A stretch of DNA of 64,000 nucleotides from Mixophyes australis (lineage: Eukaryota > Chordata > Amphibia > Anura > Limnodynastidae), in NCBI GenBank assembly GCA_036250195.1, contig JAVHZZ010000004.1, positions 162,604,869 to 162,668,868 of the forward strand, read 5' to 3'. The notes under the pieces were generated by a model. It worked only from the letters and a program-made list of their open reading frames with translations. It had not been told where the DNA came from and made no database searches. Made by a program: the position numbers and the translations under genes. Positions 16,602 through 30,676 of the stretch are shown here, piece after piece; positions within the stretch are counted from its first letter, which is position 1; every line of letters starts with the position of its first letter.

Positions 16602-17273
16602 TCACTATGCCCTTAAATTAAGTGCCCCGGGCCCCCCGAAGCCTTAATCCAGCTCTGGCCAGGGCTAAACAATATGTGTATTTAATTGACCATTCAAAAG
16701 CAATGGCTACCTACTGACAGCTTATTTTTAAAGCTCAGTAATTTTTGAGCTTTTCTATATGAAAAAAAACATAGAAAACAGTAAAGATAAACACATTTCA
16801 GTTGTCTGTCTGTCACATTGTTACTATATTGTCGCTGCATTGTTATTATAGGTTGCAGTCGCCTGCAGGTTTGCAACCACATCGAATTGAGTGGCACCTA
16901 TTTGACCCATGTACTGCAAAGGATTTATAGTGTGCTGTTTGTAGTATGTTTGCGTATTGCTCACTTATATTATACCACCACAGTAGTAAGGTACTGTACA
17001 CAAGTTTAATGGCATACTAAATGCAGATTGTGCACTGTGACCCAGTTTTATCAGTAAGTCTACACCCTCTGAAATACTATTATTAGTGCAGGGGTATCTA
17101 GATTATATTTTTTTTAACTGTATGTTATTTTTTACAGTGTGCTGTTATTATGGTTTTACAGGAACAATCTTGCCTGTTTACCTGTGTTCAATGAAGCAGT
17201 TAAGCATCTGTAAGAATTTATCATCTGTTTACCCAATATGCTTCACTGACATGTAAGCGCTGTCTTCTTCTAG

Positions 17274-19250
<1,977 letters not shown>

Positions 19251-19254
19251 ATTT

Positions 19255-19750
19255 TCTCACATTTTCTTATTATTATCTGAGATTTGTAAGGCACCACATT
19301 GCTCCACAGCGCCGTACATTAAGGAAAACAAGGACATTCATAAAACAACGGCATACAAGGCAGGCAAAATAAATGCAAACATGAAAACAAAGGGTAGAGG
19401 ACCCTGCTTATTAGAGAGCTTACATTATAAGTGGAAGAGGGCACAGCTGAAAGAAAAGGAGCAATTGTGGCTTAGGGTAGAGATTGGGACTGCTGTGAGG
19501 GTGCATTAGTGTGAATAGTGTTATCAGGGCTAAGGTAAGCTTTAAAAAGAGATGGGTTTTTAGAGAATGTCTTAAGATTTGAAGGCTGTGGGAAAGCCTG
19601 ATTGGGCGTACTAGGGAACTCCATAACTGGGTAGCAGTACGTGAGAAGTCTTGTAGTCGCGAGTGAGATAACCACATACATAACCACCACAAAATGCTCT
19701 GTGATGTCTTAATTAAATACAAGTCTTTTTGTTGAATACATGGTGGAAGC
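19255..19750 (-). repeat. L2-type LINE 3' fragment
   Basis: Read on the minus strand: a C-terminal reverse-transcriptase remnant (FSRTATQLW, then SLKTHLF, with stops), then the promoter-less tail ending in ...GCGCTGTGGAGCAATGTGGTG and an AATAATAAT end. The same tail recurs at 22.2, 37.3, 50.0 and 55.1 kb. Non-functional. Confidence 0.6.
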
Positions 19751-19759
19751 ACCTTTTAC

Positions 19760-20146
19760 ATGTATAACACATACAGTCTTTCCTGTTGTCGCTATAAGAG
19801 GGATTTTATCTGACCCTGTACAACTGCTGCTGAACTTCCTGCTGTGTTTGAGTTGACCCTGTCATTAATGCCTCCTCTTCCAACGCCTCTTTTTCTACCT
19901 CCAAACCCTCATCTGGAGAATCCTTACAAGTGTTATGCCAAGCATTTGAACAATCCTCATGGGGGTGGCCAATTCTTCCATATGAATTACATCTAACATT
20001 AACACAGGTAGCACTTGCATGGCCAACCTCAAAGCACAGATTACACTTAAGAACAGTGCAAAAACTGGCCACATGACCAGACTTCCCACATTTAAAACAT
20101 GTCCTGGGCTGACCTGCATAGGAACATACCCCTCTCTCAAGTCCAA
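19760..20146 (-). pseudogene. Tx1/L1-type LINE ORF1, C-terminal zinc-knuckle part
   Basis: Minus-strand frame with three successive gag-type knuckles: CFKCGKSGHVASFC, CNLCFEVGHASATC and CNSYGRIGHPHEDC. The third has lost one Cys (Y in its place). It is followed by an acidic tail. CCHC knuckles at the end of a nucleic-acid-binding ORF1 are typical of Tx1-group LINEs, where ORF1p binds the element RNA. The upstream half lies at 22642-24440; the two are separated by an inserted CR1 element. No ORF2 is seen downstream, so the copy is truncated. Confidence 0.75.
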
Positions 20147-22641
20147 TGAAGAAAGAATTTGGCAGATGTTGGTTTACGTGGCTGACTTTGTAGAGATGGG
20201 AAAATGTCTAAGTGACTCTTTGGCAGAGTGGAAGAACTTGCAGTGGAAGAAGTGCAGGAGAGGTGAAAACAAATAAAGATTGCAATACTTAAAACAACAG
20301 ACCTTTCTATCAAAAGGGTTAAGAAAAGCACAAGGAAAAGGAAGTGAATGTGGTTTGCAAAAGAAGTAGCAAGTATAGTGAAAGCAAAAAAATGGACTTT
20401 AGGAAATATAAGCAGACTCAGAAAAATTAAGAGAAAGAGGTGCATTTTGTTAGACAGAAGGAGGCAAAGATGGTAATCAGATGTACAAAAGCACAAGCTG
20501 AAGAGAACATGACCCAGTCGGTAGGTAAAGGGGGCACAACTTTTTTTAGGTATATAAGTGAAAGGAGAAAAATAAAGGAGGAATAATAAAACTAAAGACA
20601 GCGAGTGAGAGTCTTGTTGAGAGAGACAAGGAAATAGCAGATCATCTCAATAAATATTTTTGCTCCGTGTTCACTACAGAAAGAGTGGGGAATGGGCCAC
20701 AGTTAAGATGCAAGTATACTCATAAAAAATGAGGTAGATACAGAGGAGGAGGTCCTAACAGAACTCTCAAAACTGAAAGTGGATAAATCAATGGAACCAG
20801 ATGGGATACACCCAAGGATACTAAAAGAGTTTAAAGGGGTGCTGGTAACATAATTAACAGAATTATTATGTCACTAGCTACAGGAGTATTCCCAGCGGAC
20901 TGTAAAAGAGCAAACGTAGTCCCACTGCACAAAGTGGAAGCAAGGAAGAGGAAAGCAACTACTGACCTGTGAACCTTACATCAGTGGTAGGGAAATTGAT
21001 GGAAACACTCTTAAAAGAAAGAGTTGTAGAATATCTCAAATCCAGTAACTTACAGGATCCCAAACAGCAAGGATTTACTGGTTGGAGATCATGTCAAACA
21101 AATCTTATTGACTTTTTGAGTGGATGACTAAAGTAATAGATCAAGGGGGGCCGTGATGTAGCTTTTCTGGATTTCAGTAAGGCATTTGAGACTGTCCCAC
21201 ATCACAAACTATTAAATTAACTTGAAACCTTGGGATTGGATTCTAAGATGGTTGAATTGATAAGATCTTAGATGCAGGATAGAAAACAGAGAGTTATACT
21301 AAATGGCGTGCACTCACAGGAATGAAAGGTAACCAATGCAGTACCTCAAGGATCTGTACTTGGACCAGTGCTTTTTAATATCTTTATTAGTGACATTGCA
21401 AATGGTGTTGAAGGGAAAGTATGTCTTTCTGCAGATGACACAAAGATATGCAACAGAGTAGATACACCAGGAGGGGTAAAACAAACGATTGATGATCTAT
21501 TTAGAATAGAGGAACGGTCAAGAGAGTGGTAACTACAGTTTAATGCCCAAAAACGCAAAATTATGCACTTGGATCTCAAAAACCCAAAGGCTAATTATAT
21601 TATTAATGGCACTATAATGGAAACATTGAGGAAGAAAGGGATATAGGAGCCACTATTTCAAGTGACTTAAAGGCAGGTTATCAATGTAACAAAGCAACGA
21701 GAAAGGCAAAGTCAAATGCTTGGTTGTATAGGGAGAGGAATCAGTGGCAGAAAAAAGTAATAATGCCACTGCATTGTTCATTGTTACGGCCTCATCTAGA
21801 ATAGTGTATTCAGTTCTGGAGGTCATATCTCCAGAAGGATATATATACAATAGAGATTGTACAAAGAAGGGCAACTAAAATGGTGGATGGCCTACAGCAC
21901 AAAACTACCCCGGAAAGCCTAAAAAATCTTAGTATGTATAGTTTTTGAAAACCCATCTCTTTTTAGAGATGATCTTATCCCAGATAACACTATTCACACT
22001 AATACACCCTAACAGCTGTCTCAATCTCCACTCTAAGTCATACTCACTCCTCTTGTGTCAGCTGTGCCCTCTTCCACTTAGAATATAGGCTCTCTAATGA
22101 GCAGGGTCCTTCATACACTTTATTTTCATGTCCACATTTCTTTTGTCTACCTTGTATGTTCCTGTTTTACGGAAGTATATTTTCCCTACTGTATGGCGCT
22201 GCGTACACTGTGGCGCCTTACAAATCTACATAAATGATAATAATAGTTTGGAGCAGAGAAGAGAAAGGAGGGACATGATAGAAACTTTCAAATATATCAA
22301 GGGTTTTAACAAGGTACAAGAGGGAAACATTCTTCAAAGGAAGAGAAGTATTAGAACACAGGGACATGCACTGACACTGGAGGGAAGTATTTTCAGAGGA
22401 AAATTGAGGATAAACTACTTCACAGAAAGAGTAGTGGATAAGTGGAATAGCCTCCCATCAGAGGGGGTAGAGGCTAATACAGTAAAGCAATTTAAACATG
22501 CTTCGGATAGACATAAGGATATCCTTACAAAGATTAAAGGACCAAACAGAGTTTGAGGTTACCATAGGTTAATGAAAAAATGGGCAGACTAGATGGGCCA
22601 AGCGGTTCTTATCTGCCGTCAAATTCTATGTTTTTATGTTT
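20147..22641 (+). pseudogene. CR1-type LINE, reverse transcriptase remnant
   Basis: Decayed plus-strand reverse transcriptase. Recognisable blocks in order are a linker (SVGKGGTTFFRYISERRK, near 20515-20570), DGIHPRILKE (20800-20830), FLDFSKAFETVPHHKLL (21162-21212), VPQGSVLGPVLFNIFISDI (21336-21395) and the catalytic loop SADDTK (21428-21445; Phe of FADD replaced by Ser). The C-terminal tail reads TFKYIKGFNKVQEGN (22280-22330), and the copy ends in the CR1-type terminus TTCTATGTTTTTATG near 22641. Frameshifts and stops are frequent. It is 5'-truncated, lacking the endonuclease. It is inserted in a Tx1-type ORF1 and itself interrupted at 21935-22243. Confidence 0.85.
21935..22243 (+). repeat. 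L2-type 3' end inserted in the CR1 copy
   Basis: Begins with GAAAACCCATCTCTTT (the LKTHLF codons of an L2 C-terminus) and ends GGCGCCTTACAAATCTACAT followed by AATGATAATAATAG. CR1 sequence is continuous across it: ...CTTAGTATGTATAG before, TTTGGAGCAGAGAAG after. It is therefore a younger insertion. Confidence 0.7.
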
Positions 22642-24660
22642 TTTACTGCCACAGTTTTACCAAAACCCTTCAACCACCAGTCCAGACACCATTAGTATGT
22701 GTATTCTTTCTCAAGTCGGACACTAGATCGCAATGCCTCCTGAGCCAGGTAATATTGTCCTGAGGAGGCACTGCTTCATTCCAAAAGTTATTGTTATACT
22801 GACTGTGTCTGGCTTGTGAACTGGAATAAAACTGAACTAATTCTAGCGTTCTACATCCCTAAACTTGCCCATTTGTTGACACAACAACTCTCGTATAACA
22901 TATTTTCTGTCTGGCAACTCCTCTCTGGTACCTTTTTGTTCTGAATCTGACCTCATTCTCCTCCTAAAAGCCTGGTCTGTATAGTTCATATTAGAACTAA
23001 ATGTTGGTGCCCCGCGGCTCCAGACGTTGGAGGCCAGCCAGTTCCACTATTTGTATTATTTCCTTGTGTACCATTTTGTATATGATTCAGAGCATATTGA
23101 TCACTTACTTTGGCGGGTATACTTCTGATACCTGAGACTGGCCAACTCCGGATAAAGGGGAGAAATCTAGTTTAGTATTCTCTACTGACACTTCCATTTC
23201 ATCTGTCTCAGCATTCTGTTCCCCTGATTGCTTCACTGATTGGTCTATTTCTTTAGAGGGTTCAACATTCCATATTGATTGCAAACCTTCCTCATTTACT
23301 ACCAACCTCTTGTATTTTACCTTTTGTATATTTTATTTTATCAAAAGCAACATTATTTTCTATAATATTGACAGCATTTTCACTATGCATGACAGGAGTC
23401 TCCAATATACAATGCTCAGGTATTTCTCCTCTTTCCTGTGTTCCAGCTGTTGCATCTCTCTGCTGGGATGCACTTTCCTGAGGTGTGCTGATATCTCCAC
23501 TCATCTGTTGTTTCACACTGTCCTTCAGGATCGGAGGTGTTTGCACTAGAGTTGTGCTTTCTCTCTGCTGATTTTTCACTGCTGTCTTCCCTTCTTCTAC
23601 AAGTCTCCTTCTTTAAAGGAAAAACTGGCCTCTTGCAACACTGGTCTCTTCTGTGGCAGCTGTGCATCATTTGGTTTGTCTTCAAACTCAGATTCACTGC
23701 GTTGAGATTTCTCCTGGTTGTTTAAAACCACTCGGCCCATTTGATGTTTCTGGCCTTGGAGAATGTCATTCCTTATTTCCTATATCGCTGCTCCTTTCTT
23801 CCACGTGTTTCTCAGTGACAGGTATACAAGTCTGTGGCTTCTTGTGAGTTGTAATTGCCTCATTGCTGCTCCCATGTGGTCAGGATCTCCAGATTGCAGT
23901 CTGTATCCTGGGTTTGTTGTAACTGCAACTTTACCAGCACTTTATTTTACTGGCACCAACGGCTTCTCTGCAGATAGCAGCGTAGAGGGATCCACTGACA
24001 CTGGCATTGTCACTTTATTAGTGTTTTCTCAAGATCACCTTCACCTAACTGGGATTGAATGTGACCTGGATGCACCAGGCTTGTTACAAGTCCTTGCTGT
24101 TGCAGATTTTCTTGTCTGTCTTTCCAGGGATGTTCTTCTCGGAATCTGGGGGAAAGGGGTTATTTGCACACCAGGTGAGCTTGATGCACAGTGTTTGCCC
24201 TCTTGGGCTCTGTTCAGTTATTGTTGCGTACTTTCCTTTGGTTTATCCTGTATTTGTTGCATTTCTTTTCGAGGCTGCTGCATTCCCTTGTTTGAAGCTG
24301 GTGCATCTGTTGTTCCAATTGTTTTCTGCTAGTTTGACTTTCCAACCCTTTGTCTTGTTTACCAGCTGCACTTACTTTCTGTGTCACATTCTCTTTCTCT
24401 CCTTCATCTTTTTCTTTTTCCACAATCACTGGTGACATTCACCACATTACCTGAGTAAAACTTTAGGTTTTGAAAGCTGTGCTGTTTGGGCCTGGGAGTT
24501 ATCTCCCAGAACAGGCCCAGAGGCCTGGGGCTTGCCTGGGGAATTTGCCTGCCCAGGGAGGGGCAGCCCTAGTCTTACACCAGACATCAGACATGCACCA
24601 CCACACTTCCTATCAGTAGTTACAGGAAGGGGCTACAATGGAGGCAGTAGGGGTAGTGAT
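22642..24660 (-). pseudogene. Tx1/L1-type LINE 5' UTR and ORF1 N-terminal part
   Basis: Minus-strand frame opens near 24438 (MSPVIVEKEKDEGEKENVTQ) and continues as a charged, Glu/Lys/Ser/Gln-rich low-complexity protein broken by several frameshifts down to 22642. After the CR1 insertion it resumes with the zinc knuckles at 20146. The G-rich sequence 24440-24660 upstream of it is probably the element's 5' UTR. Plus-strand frames here of up to 189 codons are shadows. Family assignment rests on the knuckles and composition rather than on a match. Confidence 0.55.
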
Positions 24661-24799
24661 GGTATTGCATACCATTGTATACATCGCACTTCAACCATGG
24701 GTTGTGAGTATATTTGGCTAAGTTTTAGCTTTGCACATCTGAATTCTGCAGTTTTCATCTATTCGTCTTTGCAAAATTGCTCAAGTTACAGCAGGTGGA

Positions 24800-25420
24800 T
24801 TTGGGCTGTTGGAGAACAGCAACTTTCAAATTAGTCCTCAGATTTTTGATAGAAGTAGTGTCTGTGGTTTAACTGCGCCTGTCCAGGACACCAATGTTTG
24901 TGTATTTAAGCCAATATTTCTCTGTCTTGCTCCATCCATATTGCCCTCCATTTTGACAAGCTTTTCAGTCCTTGAAGTAAAGCAGCCTTCCTATAGATAC
25001 ACAACCATCTTTCACAGTAAGAATAGTGTTTTTGAGATAAGGCATAGTGTCAGGCTTGTGTCAAACATAATAAGGCCACAAAGTTCAGCCTAGGTCTCAT
25101 CATAACATAGAATCTTCCTGTGTATGTGTATGTATGGTATTGGGTCTGGCAAACTGTAGGTGAGATGTCATATGAGTTCTACCAGTGGTTGTCTTTCTGC
25201 CACCTTCCCATGTACAATTTCTCCCATCTCTTTCATGAAAAACGTTTTGTCAGAGATGCAGTTGACCTTTGCCGAACGAGTGCTCTTCTTGCATGGATGC
25301 TCAGTTTTAGAGGACGGCCTGTTAGACAAATTCATATTTGTTCCATATTCTGTCTAGTTTATATTATACTAGGGGATATTAAAAGTTGTTTAAATCCTCT
25401 TATATCCATCCCCTAAATTT
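24800..25420 (-). pseudogene. Degenerate Tc1-like transposase fragment
   Basis: Minus-strand reading of 25300-25330 gives the HTH-linker pattern GRPLKLS typical of Tc1 transposases (compare GRPRKLT). Phrases near 25040-25110 also match Tc1-family DNA as I remember it. Heavily mutated, with many stops. Confidence 0.4.
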
Positions 25421-25814
25421 GTGCTTTGCAAAAGCATTTTGTCTGATTTTCTTTCAATGTTCTTTAGACTTCATTATGAGACTCTTTTTGGAAATGCACT
25501 AATGAACGTTGGGACCTCTCAGATACAGATGTATTTAATTTGGAAATCAATTATAATGGTTGAATTGTACACCGGTTGGATTGAATCAATTATGTGATCT
25601 CTGAAGATGACTCATTGCTTTGGTATATTTATATGTATTTTAGCACAAGGGGTGGATAGATATATAATTATAATCCTTATAAATACAATGTTTGTATGTA
25701 TCGATTTGGAATTAGCTAAGAAAACCTACAAAAGTAGGTAAAACTATGTGTATGCACTTAGGAAATATATAATAAGCATAAAATTCAGTACCCATGAATA
25801 ATTTAAAGACATGA

Positions 25815-27685
25815 TACACTACATGGTCAAAAGTATGTGAACACTCCTTCAAATTAGTGTAGTTGGCCATTTCAGCCACACCCATTGCTAACAACTGCAC
25901 AAAATCAAGCATACAGCCATGCAATCTCTATAGTCAAACGTTAACAGTAGAATGGGTCTGTGACAGGATGGACCGCCTATGCTACCCTGTCTGTTGTTGC
26001 TGGGAACTGGCTGGGCTTACTTTGCCACCGTCCCCTTTCATTACTCCGAATATGCTCCTCCTGCCGCAGTAGGAGGGGCCTGCTACCACCACTGGGCTCC
26101 TTTATGGCGCCCAGAACCACGTTCCTTCTGTCACTGTTAGTGTACTCCCTTGCTGGTATACTTGGGCTGGAGCCCCTGACCACTTACTATGGATCAGGGT
26201 GCTGTGGATTGATCCCCCTGGCTTATCACATGGGCCAGCTGCTAGATAGCGTCAGAGCGGTGGTACTGGAGAGCTGGGTCCAACCTCACAAACAGCCGGA
26301 GAGCGGATTAGATTTGGGGTCTAATCTGCAGGTAACAGGATTACAGCAATATTAAAGAAGTTGTCAAGCAGGGTCTTGAAGCAAAGAATGATGTTTTATT
26401 TCGCTCATAGTTCCACTGATTAAAGGTATCAGTGGTCAAGACAGATGGAACACCAGAATAGTACATTTCAGTGTACAAGACGGTGCTTTTTATGCTGATT
26501 TGGACACAGGCTATTTTTAGAATCAGGATGCAATGTGTTTACACAAACGTGGATTTTATAAGCTAACAATATTTACGCTTATCTGTGATATCTTAAAATC
26601 TTGCTGTGATATCCTGCATCTTACAGTGGACAGCAAGTCTAATTACATCTTCCTATGACCCTCACACATCAAAAGGTCGAATTAGCCTGAGATTAGCATC
26701 AGTCCTTTTTTCCAACAGTTGCAGAATACACATTTCCTCCAAAGAAAAGAATTCCCCAGGAAAAGTTGGAAACCCAAAACAAGACATTTCCTTACACCAA
26801 GCTATACAAAAGGCTTTCAAAACAAAGGCTTATTGTATCAGATATATACATCAGAAATAAGGCATTGCCTCTAGAAAGGTTAAAAAAGGGAAAAAAAAAA
26901 TAATTTCTCCCCCTGGTCTCGGAAATTAAAGATTTCCCTTACCACAATATACACAATATCAAAAATAAGTGCATTGGCAATTATATAAACAAGCATCCTG
27001 CGCTATTTCCTTTAAATAAATGTATACCATAAGTTATTTATAAGTCATCCAGTCACAGGGTCATACTGAAGAGTTCACTGACTTTCATTGAGACACTGTC
27101 ATAGTATGTCATCTTCCTAACACGTCCGTTCATAGCTCTGAACCACTAGAGCTACACCTGTGAACTCTATGTGCTATTGTGAAGTGGAAATGTCTAGGTG
27201 CAAAAACAGCTCAGCTGCAAAGTGGTAGGTCACACAAGCTCATAGAACAGGATGAGCGTGTAAAAATAGTCTGTCCTCTATTGCAACACTCAATACAGAT
27301 TTCCAAATTGCCTCTGGAAGAAACGTTAGTACAAGAACTGTTCATCAGAAGCTTAATGGATTCGGTTCCCAAGCCTCAGATCACCATGCACATTGAGAAA
27401 TGCCGACTGAGGTGGTATAAAGCACACTACCATTGGACTGGAACAGTGGATTGCATTCTCTGGAGTCACGAATCACACTTCACCATCTGGCAGTTTGGCA
27501 GTTGGTGCCAATGCTACCAGGAGAATGCTTCCCACCCAAATGCGTACTGACAACTGTAAAGTTTGGTACTGGAGAAATAATGTTCTTTGGATGTTTTTTA
27601 TGGTATAGCCTGGGCCTCCTAGTGTCAGTGAAGGGAAATTCTTAATGCTACAGCATGCAATGACATCATAGAGAATTGCTATACC
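25815..27685 (+). pseudogene. Tc1-like transposon, split by an LTR and 3'-truncated
   Basis: The left end TACACTACATGGTCAAAAGT (25815-25834) is a Tc1-family terminus at a TA site. The element runs to 25958, is interrupted, and resumes at 27063. The transposase remnant shows a HTH (KWKCLGAKTAQLQSGRSHKL near 27180-27245) and the first catalytic block as LWSHESHFTIWQ (near 27457-27492), in which the DDE Asp of WSDES is His. Sequence ends near 27685, before the remaining catalytic residues and right terminus. It is inactive. Confidence 0.8.
25954..27062. mobile_element. Solo LTR inserted in the Tc1 copy (element 25959-27057)
   Basis: A 1,099-bp insert begins TGTGACAGGATGG and ends CATCCAGTCACA, a TG...CA pair with a short inverted repeat. 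It is flanked by the 5-bp duplication GGGTC at 25954-25958 and 27058-27062. Removing it restores continuous Tc1 sequence (...AGTAGAATGGGTC, then ATACTGAAGAGTTCACTGAC). These are the hallmarks of a solo LTR. A related copy, diverged at its start, is at 45398-45940. Orientation is uncertain. The 131-codon plus frame inside is not considered coding. Confidence 0.75.
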
Positions 27686-27948
27686 TTGTGAGTAACTGCT
27701 GACTCCATTTCTCCGGAGATTCTCTGCTCATATTAGCCCTTCCAAGCAACATAAGTGCCAACAATTACTGTGCTATACAGGGCACAAGAGGGGCTTATAG
27801 ATCCCTGCATCTCTGGGTTATAGCACCTCTTCACTTAGTGTGTCATCTCTGGACATAACTGGGATATTAAGCTAGTTCTGTCGGCCAAACAGCCTTTCCC
27901 CGGCATTATACACAACCAAAATAACATGTTCAGCTATACTAAGAAGAT

Positions 27949-28005
27949 AGTTCCGGGTGAGTGCCACATGGTTGGGCACTATCTTAGCCTGCTCATTATA
28001 AACAA
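27949..28005. repeat. 57-bp direct repeat, left copy
   Basis: Matches 33111-33167 with two mismatches (core GAGTGCCACATGGTTGGGCA). The pair brackets the L1/Tc1 complex. Confidence 0.85.
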
Positions 28006-28639
28006 ATTGATATTGCAATAGACAAAAACAATAGCTTCTTTGCTATAATAACTCAAGTAGCCTGCATAAAATCTGTCTTAGCGAACTAGGAGGCTTGTCT
28101 ATTGGTGGTGTCCTGATAAGGATCCCACTATCCCATCACCTGCCTCCCATTGAGCTTGCAGTATCCACCGTCCCCACAGACACACATGGGATGGGCCCCT
28201 TCTGTAGGCCTCCTGGACACAATTAATTCATAAGACTGGCTCTCCAGTAGTGGACAAGCATTTGTCCAGACTTGCTCCATTCATTCGTTTTTGGGGAGGG
28301 GGGGCTCTATCACCCCACTGGTCTTAACAAAGCCAGCACAAAAATGACTGTAACCCATAACACAGTGGTTCTTAACAGCAACATACAGCAGACTCCAGCA
28401 CAGCACTTTCCTTGTAGCAGAACCTTCTCAGCAACTCTGAGACACCACCTTGTCACCCGCAACCCATCACCGTTACCCCATTCACTCTCCTCTTGTCTTT
28501 CACCTGCCTCCTCACGCCCTTCTCTTTCCCTATTGTGGTATAGTCAGTTTACACGGCCTCTCTTCTGGGCCACAATCTGCACGGCTTCCCTCTCCTCCTA
28601 TTGCCTACCCGAAACAGTTTAATGTGCATTGATAGAAGT
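28006..28639. other. Unassigned sequence upstream of L1 ORF1
   Basis: C-rich stretch (28430-28610) and mixed sequence that may be the 5' UTR of the L1-type element; no domain is visible. Confidence 0.35.
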
Positions 28640-29200
28640 CAGCAGCAGCTTCTTAAATCTTCAAAAGGAAGGATTCACAGAGAACACAAGTAAACCAGTT
28701 TCTCAGCTCCCCACAAATCCCAGAAACAGAGTTGGCTTATGATGCCCCGCAAGAGGTATAACGGATACTGCCCAACTGGGAGGTGAGATCAAAACAACAT
28801 TCCACTCCAAAATCAAAGCAGCAATTGCAGAATTCAAAACCAAAAATACCTCACTGGTCATTCGCACTGTTGCATTAGAGGCAAAAATAGACAAGTTTTG
28901 CCAGTTCAATCATGTGGTGGACCACTACCTTACAGTTCTCTGCACAGACATGTATTGGGTGCAAGAAAAACTGAGAGATATTGAGATTCAGACCTGCTGG
29001 AGCAATATGATAATTCAATATGTTCCTGATTCAGTAGACACAGATGTCCTGCCCCAATATGATCGCTATTCCAGTAGATTCTGCCTGACACTACACCGAG
29101 AGTTTGCTCTTGATTGGGCACACTATACTTTCTGCCCAAAAGTTCCTGCTGATCAACCTTCGCAGTGTTTGTTCATGCATCTTCATTACTATGCAAAAAA
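28640..29200 (+). pseudogene. L1-type LINE ORF1 remnant (coiled-coil and RRM-like region)
   Basis: The plus-strand frame gives a heptad-like stretch around ALEAKIDKFCQFNHVVDHYL (28870-28930), followed by LRDIEIQTCWSNMIIQYVPD (28970-29030). It ends with QCLFMHLHYYAKKEMN (29165-29210). These are decayed versions of the L1 ORF1p pattern LEDRSRRNNIRIRGVPE ... VHYYxAKE, an RNA-binding chaperone. Frameshifted at the start. Sequence is cut near 29215 by the Tc1 element; ORF2 resumes at about 31.99 kb. Confidence 0.65.
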
Positions 29201-29214
29201 AGAAATGAATCTTA

Positions 29215-30676
29215 ACTGTTTGCTGCCTCAGTTTTTATGATGGCAATTTGCATATACTGCAGAATGTCATGAAGAGTGATCAAATGAATTGCAATTAATA
29301 GCAAAACCCCTCTTTACCACTAAAATTAACTTTATCCCAAAAACATTTACACTGCATTTCAGCCCTGCCACAAAAAGACCAGCTGACATCAGGTTAGTGA
29401 TTCTCTCGTTAACACAGGTGAGAGTGTTGACGTGGACAAGGCTGGAGATCACACTGTCATGCTGATTGAATTAGAATAACAGACTGGAAGCTTTAAAAGG
29501 AGGTTGGTGCTTGAAATCATTGTTCTTCCTCTGTTAACCATGGTTATCTGCAAGAAAATACGTGTACAAAAAGGGCTTCACAGACAAGGATATTGCTGCT
29601 AGTAAGATTGCACCTAAAGCAACCATTTATCCGATCACCAAGAACTTCAAGAAGAGAGGTTTAATAGTTGTGAAGAAGGCTTCAGAGCACCCAGGAACGT
29701 CCAGCAAGCATCAGGACCGTCTCCTAAAGTTGATTCATCTACCGGATCGGGGCACCACCAGTGAAGAGCTTGCTCAGGAATGGCAGCAGGCAGGTGTGAA
29801 TGCATCTGCACGCACAGTGAGGCGAAGACTTTTGGAGGATGGCCTGGTGTCAAGAAGACCAGCAAAGAAGCCACTTCTCTCCAGGAATAACATCAGGGAC
29901 ACAATGATATTCTGCAAAGGTACAGGGATTACACTGGTGAGAACTGGGGTAAAGTTTTCTCTGATGAATCCCCTTTCAGATTGTTTGGGGCATCTGGAAA
30001 AACACTTGTCCGGAGAAGAAAGGTGAGCGCTACCATCAGTCCTGTGTCATGCCAACAGTAAAGCATCCTGAGGCCATTCATGTGTGGGGTTGCTTCTCAG
30101 CCAAGGGAATTGTCTCACTCACAATTTTGCCTAAGAACACAGCCATGAATAAAGAATGGTACCAAATAATCCTCCAATAGCAACTTCTCCCAACCATCCA
30201 AGAACAGTTTGGTGATGAACAATGCCTTTTCCAGCATGAATGGAGCACCTTGCCCTAAGACAAAAGTGATAACTAAGTGGCTTGGGGTTCAAAACATCTA
30301 AATTTTGGGTCCAGAGCCAGGAACCTCCCCAGATCTTAATCCTCAAGAGGCGGGTAAACAAACAGAAACCCACCAATTCTGCCAAACTCCAAGCATTGAT
30401 TAGCCAAGAATGGGCGGCCATCATTAAGTATGTGGCCCAGAAGTTAGATTGACAGTATGCCAGGGCGAATTGCAGAGGTATTCAAAAAGAAGGGTCAATA
30501 CTGCAAATATTGACTCTTTGCATAAACTTAATGTAATTGTCAATAAAAGTCTTTAACACTTATGAAATGCTTGTAATTTTACTTCAGTATACTATAGCAA
30601 CATCTGACAAAAAGGTCTAAAAACACTGAAGCAGTAAACTTTGTGAAAATCAATACTTGTGTCATTCTCAACAGTA
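29215..30676 (+). pseudogene. Tc1-like transposon, near full length but inactive
   Basis: Decayed member of a Tc1 family widespread in fish and frogs. The transposase starts near 29540 (MVICKKIRVQ) and frameshifts at about 29560. Further on the frame shows the paired-like HTH (TSEELAQEWQQAGVNASART near 29760-29818), VFSDESPFRLF with the first catalytic Asp (29954-29986), HVWGCFSAKGIVSLTILPKN (30078-30137), a decayed second-Asp block (CLFQHEW, 30225-30245) and SPDLNPQE (30329-30352). At least two stops and several frameshifts are present. The outermost tens of bases of both terminal repeats appear to be missing. It interrupts the L1-type element. Confidence 0.85.

Larger units (their letters stand above)
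12526..16665. mobile_element. Outer hAT-type non-autonomous DNA transposon (element 12534-16657)
   Basis: Terminal inverted repeats CATAGCCGGATTAAGG (12534-12549) and, inverted at the right end, CAGAGCTGGATTAAGG (16642-16657) are bounded by identical 8-bp duplications GCCAGGGC at 12526-12533 and 16658-16665. An 8-bp duplication and short CA-starting ends are diagnostic of the hAT superfamily. No transposase is encoded. The interior holds a very GC-rich left end, a perfect 18-bp hairpin, a purine-rich minisatellite and a second nested hAT-type element (14855-16593) that makes up much of its length. Confidence 0.8.

Noticed and set aside
23653..24435. Plus-strand frames up to 189 codons with Cys/Phe/Leu-rich sequence
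   Set aside because: They are the antisense of the Glu/Lys-rich Tx1-type ORF1 on the minus strand.
25960..26355. 131-codon plus frame
   Set aside because: Lies wholly inside the solo LTR; no retroviral or host domain.
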